Of a stretch of DNA of 64,000 nt, positions 61,485 to 64,000 are shown in pieces; positions within the stretch are counted from its first letter, which is position 1, and each line of letters begins with the position of its first letter. A program made the position numbers and the translations under genes. The stretch is from Poriferisodalis sp965226645 (GTDB taxonomy: Bacteria > Actinomycetota > Acidimicrobiia > Acidimicrobiales > Poriferisodalaceae), in assembly GCA_965226645.1 (NCBI GenBank), contig CBDDDL010000003.1, forward strand, positions 248,001-312,000, read 5' to 3'. Under the pieces are notes generated by a model, which saw only the letters and a list, made by a program, of their open reading frames with translations, had not been told where the DNA came from and ran no database searches.

Positions 61485-61532
61485 GGAGCTGTGCGATGCC
61501 GGGTTATCAGCTGCGGCTGCGATGATGAGGAC

Positions 61533-62867
61533 GTGCAGCTTCAATCCGATGGCGCCAGGTACGTCGCCGATGTCTTACTGACCTGCGACGGGGACTTCTC
61601 GATGATCGAACGCGGAGCGGTCGACGTGGGACCCGAAGGCCGCATCGCCTGGGTGGGTGCCGCGGCTGATGCGCCGGCAACCGATGCGCCGGTGATCAAC
61701 TTGGGCGGGCTGTTGATGCCAGGCCTGGTCAACACTCACGCGCACACGCCGATGACGCTGGTGCGCGGCGCCGGTGACGGGCTGCCGCTGATGGCGTGGC
61801 TCACCGAGGTGATGTGGCCGCGCGAAGGCCGGCTGCGGGCCGATGACGTGTGGTGGGGGATGGCGCTGGGCTCGGTCGAGATGCTGCGTTCAGGCGTGAC
61901 CACGACGTGCGAGATGTACTCCTACGAGGAGGCTGTCACCGATGCGGCCCGCGGGGCCGGCATTCGACTGGTGATGTGTCCGGGCGTGCTGTCGGTGTTT
62001 CATGCCGACACCGACGGCAGTGTCGCCCGCCGCGTCGATGACATTGCCCGCTTTCACGCTGCCGAACATGATTCGGATGGCCTTGTCACGATCGGCTTCG
62101 CTCCGCACTCGGCCTATGACCTTGGTATCGGGGCCTGCGCCGAAGTCGCTGCTGCAGCTCGCGACAGGGACACCCTGCTGCACCTCCATTTGGCCGAGAC
62201 GCGCACCGAGGGCGACGAGCTGTCCGCTGCGCACGGCGGCGCGAGCGTTCCGCAGCTTCTTGCCGTGGCCGGCGTGCTGGAGGGCCGGGTGCTGGCTGCT
62301 CACAGCGTCTGGCTCGACGATGCCGACCTCGACATCTACGAATCGACTGGTGTCGCTGTGGCGCACTGTCCGGTCAGCAACATGAAGCTGGGCTCGGGTG
62401 TAGCGCGGGTGCCCGAAATGCTTGAGCGCGGCATCACCGTGGCGCTTGCGACTGACGGACCGGCGTCCAACGACGACCTCGACCTGTGGGAAGAGATAAA
62501 GATCGCATCGCTGCTGGCCCGGGTCACCGCACTCGATCCCACGGTGATGAGCGCACAGCAGGTCATCACGATGGCGACCCGTAGCGGCGCCGAGGCGCTG
62601 GGACTGCATACCGGAGTGCTGGAGCCCGGCCGCTGGGCCGACATGATCCGGCTCGACATTGACGACGTTGCGTTCGTCCCGGTCACCTCGCCCCAGGAAT
62701 TGATCGCCCACGTGGCCTGGTCTGGCGGCAGCCGCCACGTCACCGATGTCTGGGTGAGCGGCGAGCGCGTGGTTGCCGGGCGGGTCTGCTTGACCGTCGA
62801 CGAGGCACGGGCCCGGTTCGAAGTGCAGCATCGAGCGCAACGGCTGGCAAGGGAGTCGGGAACGTGA
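61533..62867 (+). CDS. Amidohydrolase: S-adenosylhomocysteine / methylthioadenosine deaminase-like
   Basis: A 444-residue zinc amidohydrolase of the MtaD/TRZ-ATZ type. The metal ligands are in LVNTHAHTPMT, with HLHLAETRTEGDEL, LAAHSVWL and LATDGPASNDDLDLWEE further on, which is the family signature order. Members deaminate the adenine of SAH, 5'-methylthioadenosine or adenosine. GTG 61533 is the best start consistent with the family N-terminus (YVADVLLTCDGDF). It overlaps the next gene, an MTAP-family phosphorylase, by GTGA. Confidence 0.87.
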   Translation: MQLQSDGARYVADVLLTCDGDFSMIERGAVDVGPEGRIAWVGAAADAPATDAPVINLGGLLMPGLVNTHAHTPMTLVRGAGDGLPLMAWLTEVMWPREGRLRADDVWWGMALGSVEMLRSGVTTTCEMYSYEEAVTDAARGAGIRLVMCPGVLSVFHADTDGSVARRVDDIARFHAAEHDSDGLVTIGFAPHSAYDLGIGACAEVAAAARDRDTLLHLHLAETRTEGDELSAAHGGASVPQLLAVAGVLEGRVLAAHSVWLDDADLDIYESTGVAVAHCPVSNMKLGSGVARVPEMLERGITVALATDGPASNDDLDLWEEIKIASLLARVTALDPTVMSAQQVITMATRSGAEALGLHTGVLEPGRWADMIRLDIDDVAFVPVTSPQELIAHVAWSGGSRHVTDVWVSGERVVAGRVCLTVDEARARFEVQHRAQRLARESGT

Positions 62868-63631
62868 CTGACAACATCGACGTCGATTCCCCCGATTCCC
62901 TCGGGCCCGTCGGCATCATTGCCGGGACTGGCTTCTACGAGTTGCCCGGATTTCAAGATGCAGAGCACCTGGTGGTGCCTACCGCGTGGGGCGACGCCTC
63001 TGCGATGACAGGACGGTGGCACGGGCGCAAGATCGTGTTTGTGCCACGCCACGGCGGCGATCATTCAATCCCGCCATCGGCCATCAATTACCGAGCCAAC
63101 ATCGCTGCCCTGCGCGACCTCGGCGCAGTCTGCATTCTGGCCGTCAGCGTCGTCGGGTCAATGGTGCCCGAGTGGGGCACCGGCTCGTTCATGCTGCTCG
63201 ACGACTACTTGGAGTTCACCACGGGCCGCGATGCGACGTTCCACGACCAGCCCGGAGACGTCGTCCACACCGACATGTCGGCTCCGTATGACCCCGCGTC
63301 GCGTGCGGTGCTCATCGATGCCGCAGCCGCCGAGGGCATCGACATGGCGCCGACCGCCACCTACGTTTGCACCAACGGCCCGCGTTTCGAGACGCCCGCG
63401 GAGATCCGCATGTACGCCCAGCTCGGCGGCAGTGTCGTGGGCATGACCGGCTACCCCGAAGTTGCACTGGCCCGAGAGGTCGGCATCCCCTACGCCGGCG
63501 TGGCGGTCGTGGCAAACATGGCCGCAGGCATGTTCGACGGCGAGATCTCCCACGAAGAGGTGTCAGCTGCGCTCGAAGCCACCAAGGACCCGCTGTTCGC
63601 CTTGCTGGGCCGCGCCGTCTCCATGATCTGA
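62864..63631 (+). CDS. MTAP-family nucleoside phosphorylase, probably 6-oxopurine (methylthioinosine) type
   Basis: A 255-residue nucleoside phosphorylase of the PNP/MTAP family. GIIAGTGFYEL binds phosphate, PRHGGDHSIPPSAINYRANI and NGPRFETPAEIRMY form the ribose site, and GMTGYPE the base side. At the position of human MTAP Asp220 it has Asn218 (VVANMAAGM), as in 6-oxopurine phosphorylases. Together with the overlapping deaminase this suggests that 5'-methylthioadenosine is first deaminated to methylthioinosine and then cleaved to hypoxanthine. The family is certain, the substrate is inferred from one residue and context. Confidence 0.85.
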   Translation: MTDNIDVDSPDSLGPVGIIAGTGFYELPGFQDAEHLVVPTAWGDASAMTGRWHGRKIVFVPRHGGDHSIPPSAINYRANIAALRDLGAVCILAVSVVGSMVPEWGTGSFMLLDDYLEFTTGRDATFHDQPGDVVHTDMSAPYDPASRAVLIDAAAAEGIDMAPTATYVCTNGPRFETPAEIRMYAQLGGSVVGMTGYPEVALAREVGIPYAGVAVVANMAAGMFDGEISHEEVSAALEATKDPLFALLGRAVSMI

Positions 63632-63859
63632 CAGCGGCCTGAATCCGCGCGGCTGGCAGCGTGCAACCGCGGCGGCGGCGGCGGACGCAGTCAATAGTCG
63701 TGCGGGCTGGTCAGGAGCGAGGTGCGATGATGCCATCCCCGACCCGCAAACTGGCGAGAAATAGAGTCCGGCGTGATGCCTGTATTGACGCATTTTGTAT
63801 CGCTCAACGGGCTGCGCCGACGATTTTGGAGCGGCTCTCGCGCACATGTGGGGCGGCTG

Positions 63860-64000
63860 ATGCACACCCGACCCGCACTGCACCGAGGGCTGCGCGGCGG
63901 CACGGTGATTCTGGCTGTTCTCGCGCTGATCGCAGCCGTGCTGGCACCCGCGGCGTCGGCGCAGGCTCGGACCATCGGCACCGTGGTCCTAGCGAACGGC
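63860..64000 (+). CDS. Secreted protein, 3' truncated
   Basis: The frame from ATG 63860 encodes MHTRPALHRGLRGG followed by the hydrophobic stretch TVILAVLALIAAVLAP and AASAQA, a clear Sec signal with cleavage probably after ASA. GGGGCGG precedes the ATG. An in-frame ATG at 63776 would add 28 residues. The mature part visible (RTIGTVVLANG) is too short to identify, and the gene continues past the right edge. The 228-base stretch before it (63632-63859) shows only a short GGC repeat run and nothing else I can name. Confidence 0.6.
   Translation, partial: MHTRPALHRGLRGGTVILAVLALIAAVLAPAASAQARTIGTVVLANG

Overview
The window is GC-rich throughout (by eye about two thirds G+C) and densely coded, with many GTG and TTG starts and many 4-base ATGA or GTGA gene overlaps. 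Four LLM-class F420-type oxidoreductases, repeated acyl-CoA enzymes (carboxyltransferase, dehydrogenase, crotonase, two CaiB-type CoA transferases, thioesterases), SDRs, a P450, a TRAP transporter and an AddAB-like nuclease point to a free-living or host-associated actinomycete. The mix resembles marine or sponge-associated Acidimicrobiia; that placement is inferred from gene content only. No rRNA, tRNA or CRISPR array was seen.

Layout. 1-16 kb is mostly core and lipid-type metabolism: a truncated LLM oxidoreductase, a Fic protein, a YbaK-type editing protein, an MMPL exporter, Ppx/GppA, a hotdog thioesterase, an SDR and a zinc alcohol dehydrogenase facing each other across a 23-bp tandem-repeat array, then carboxyltransferase, acyl-CoA dehydrogenase, SDR, a small membrane protein, a second Fic protein, and an overlapping crotonase/hydrolase pair. 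17-25 kb is an accessory island: an AAA ATPase overlapping a DUF4276 (TOPRIM-like) gene, a DUF4143 ATPase with a second-copy remnant, a frameshifted IS30-family element with perfect 18-bp inverted ends, an IS3-like scar, a HEPN gene whose nucleotidyltransferase partner is decapitated, a membrane molybdopterin oxidoreductase, and a complete RHH-MNT/HepT toxin-antitoxin module behind a 40-bp palindrome.

25-32 kb is a minus-strand operon for reductive pyrimidine or hydantoin breakdown: nitrilase-type carbamoylase, dihydropyrimidinase, an LLM oxidoreductase and a complete NMT1/THI5-type ABC importer. 32-38 kb runs the other way as a tight MFS, P450, LLM, TauD-type dioxygenase, CaiB cluster, probably for an unknown organic substrate. 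38-41.7 kb has an ECF sigma factor with a textbook ECF promoter, its overlapping membrane partner (probable anti-sigma) and an amidase. 41.8-49 kb holds an AddA/AddB-like helicase-nuclease pair.

49-54 kb has another LLM oxidoreductase and a TRAP transporter (DctP, DctM, and a DctQ carrying a one-base frameshift). 54-64 kb has a thioesterase, a Usp-like/receiver fusion protein, a CaiB transferase, an SDR, a methyltransferase, LivM (with a long acidic N-terminal extension) and LivH without their ATPases, then an MTA/SAH deaminase overlapping a phosphorylase whose base-pocket residue suggests 6-oxopurine substrates. A secreted protein is cut off at the right edge.

The most interesting candidates for a little-described system are the RHH-MNT/HepT module with its operator and leaderless promoter, the AAA/DUF4276 pair, and the P450-LLM-TauD-CaiB cluster.
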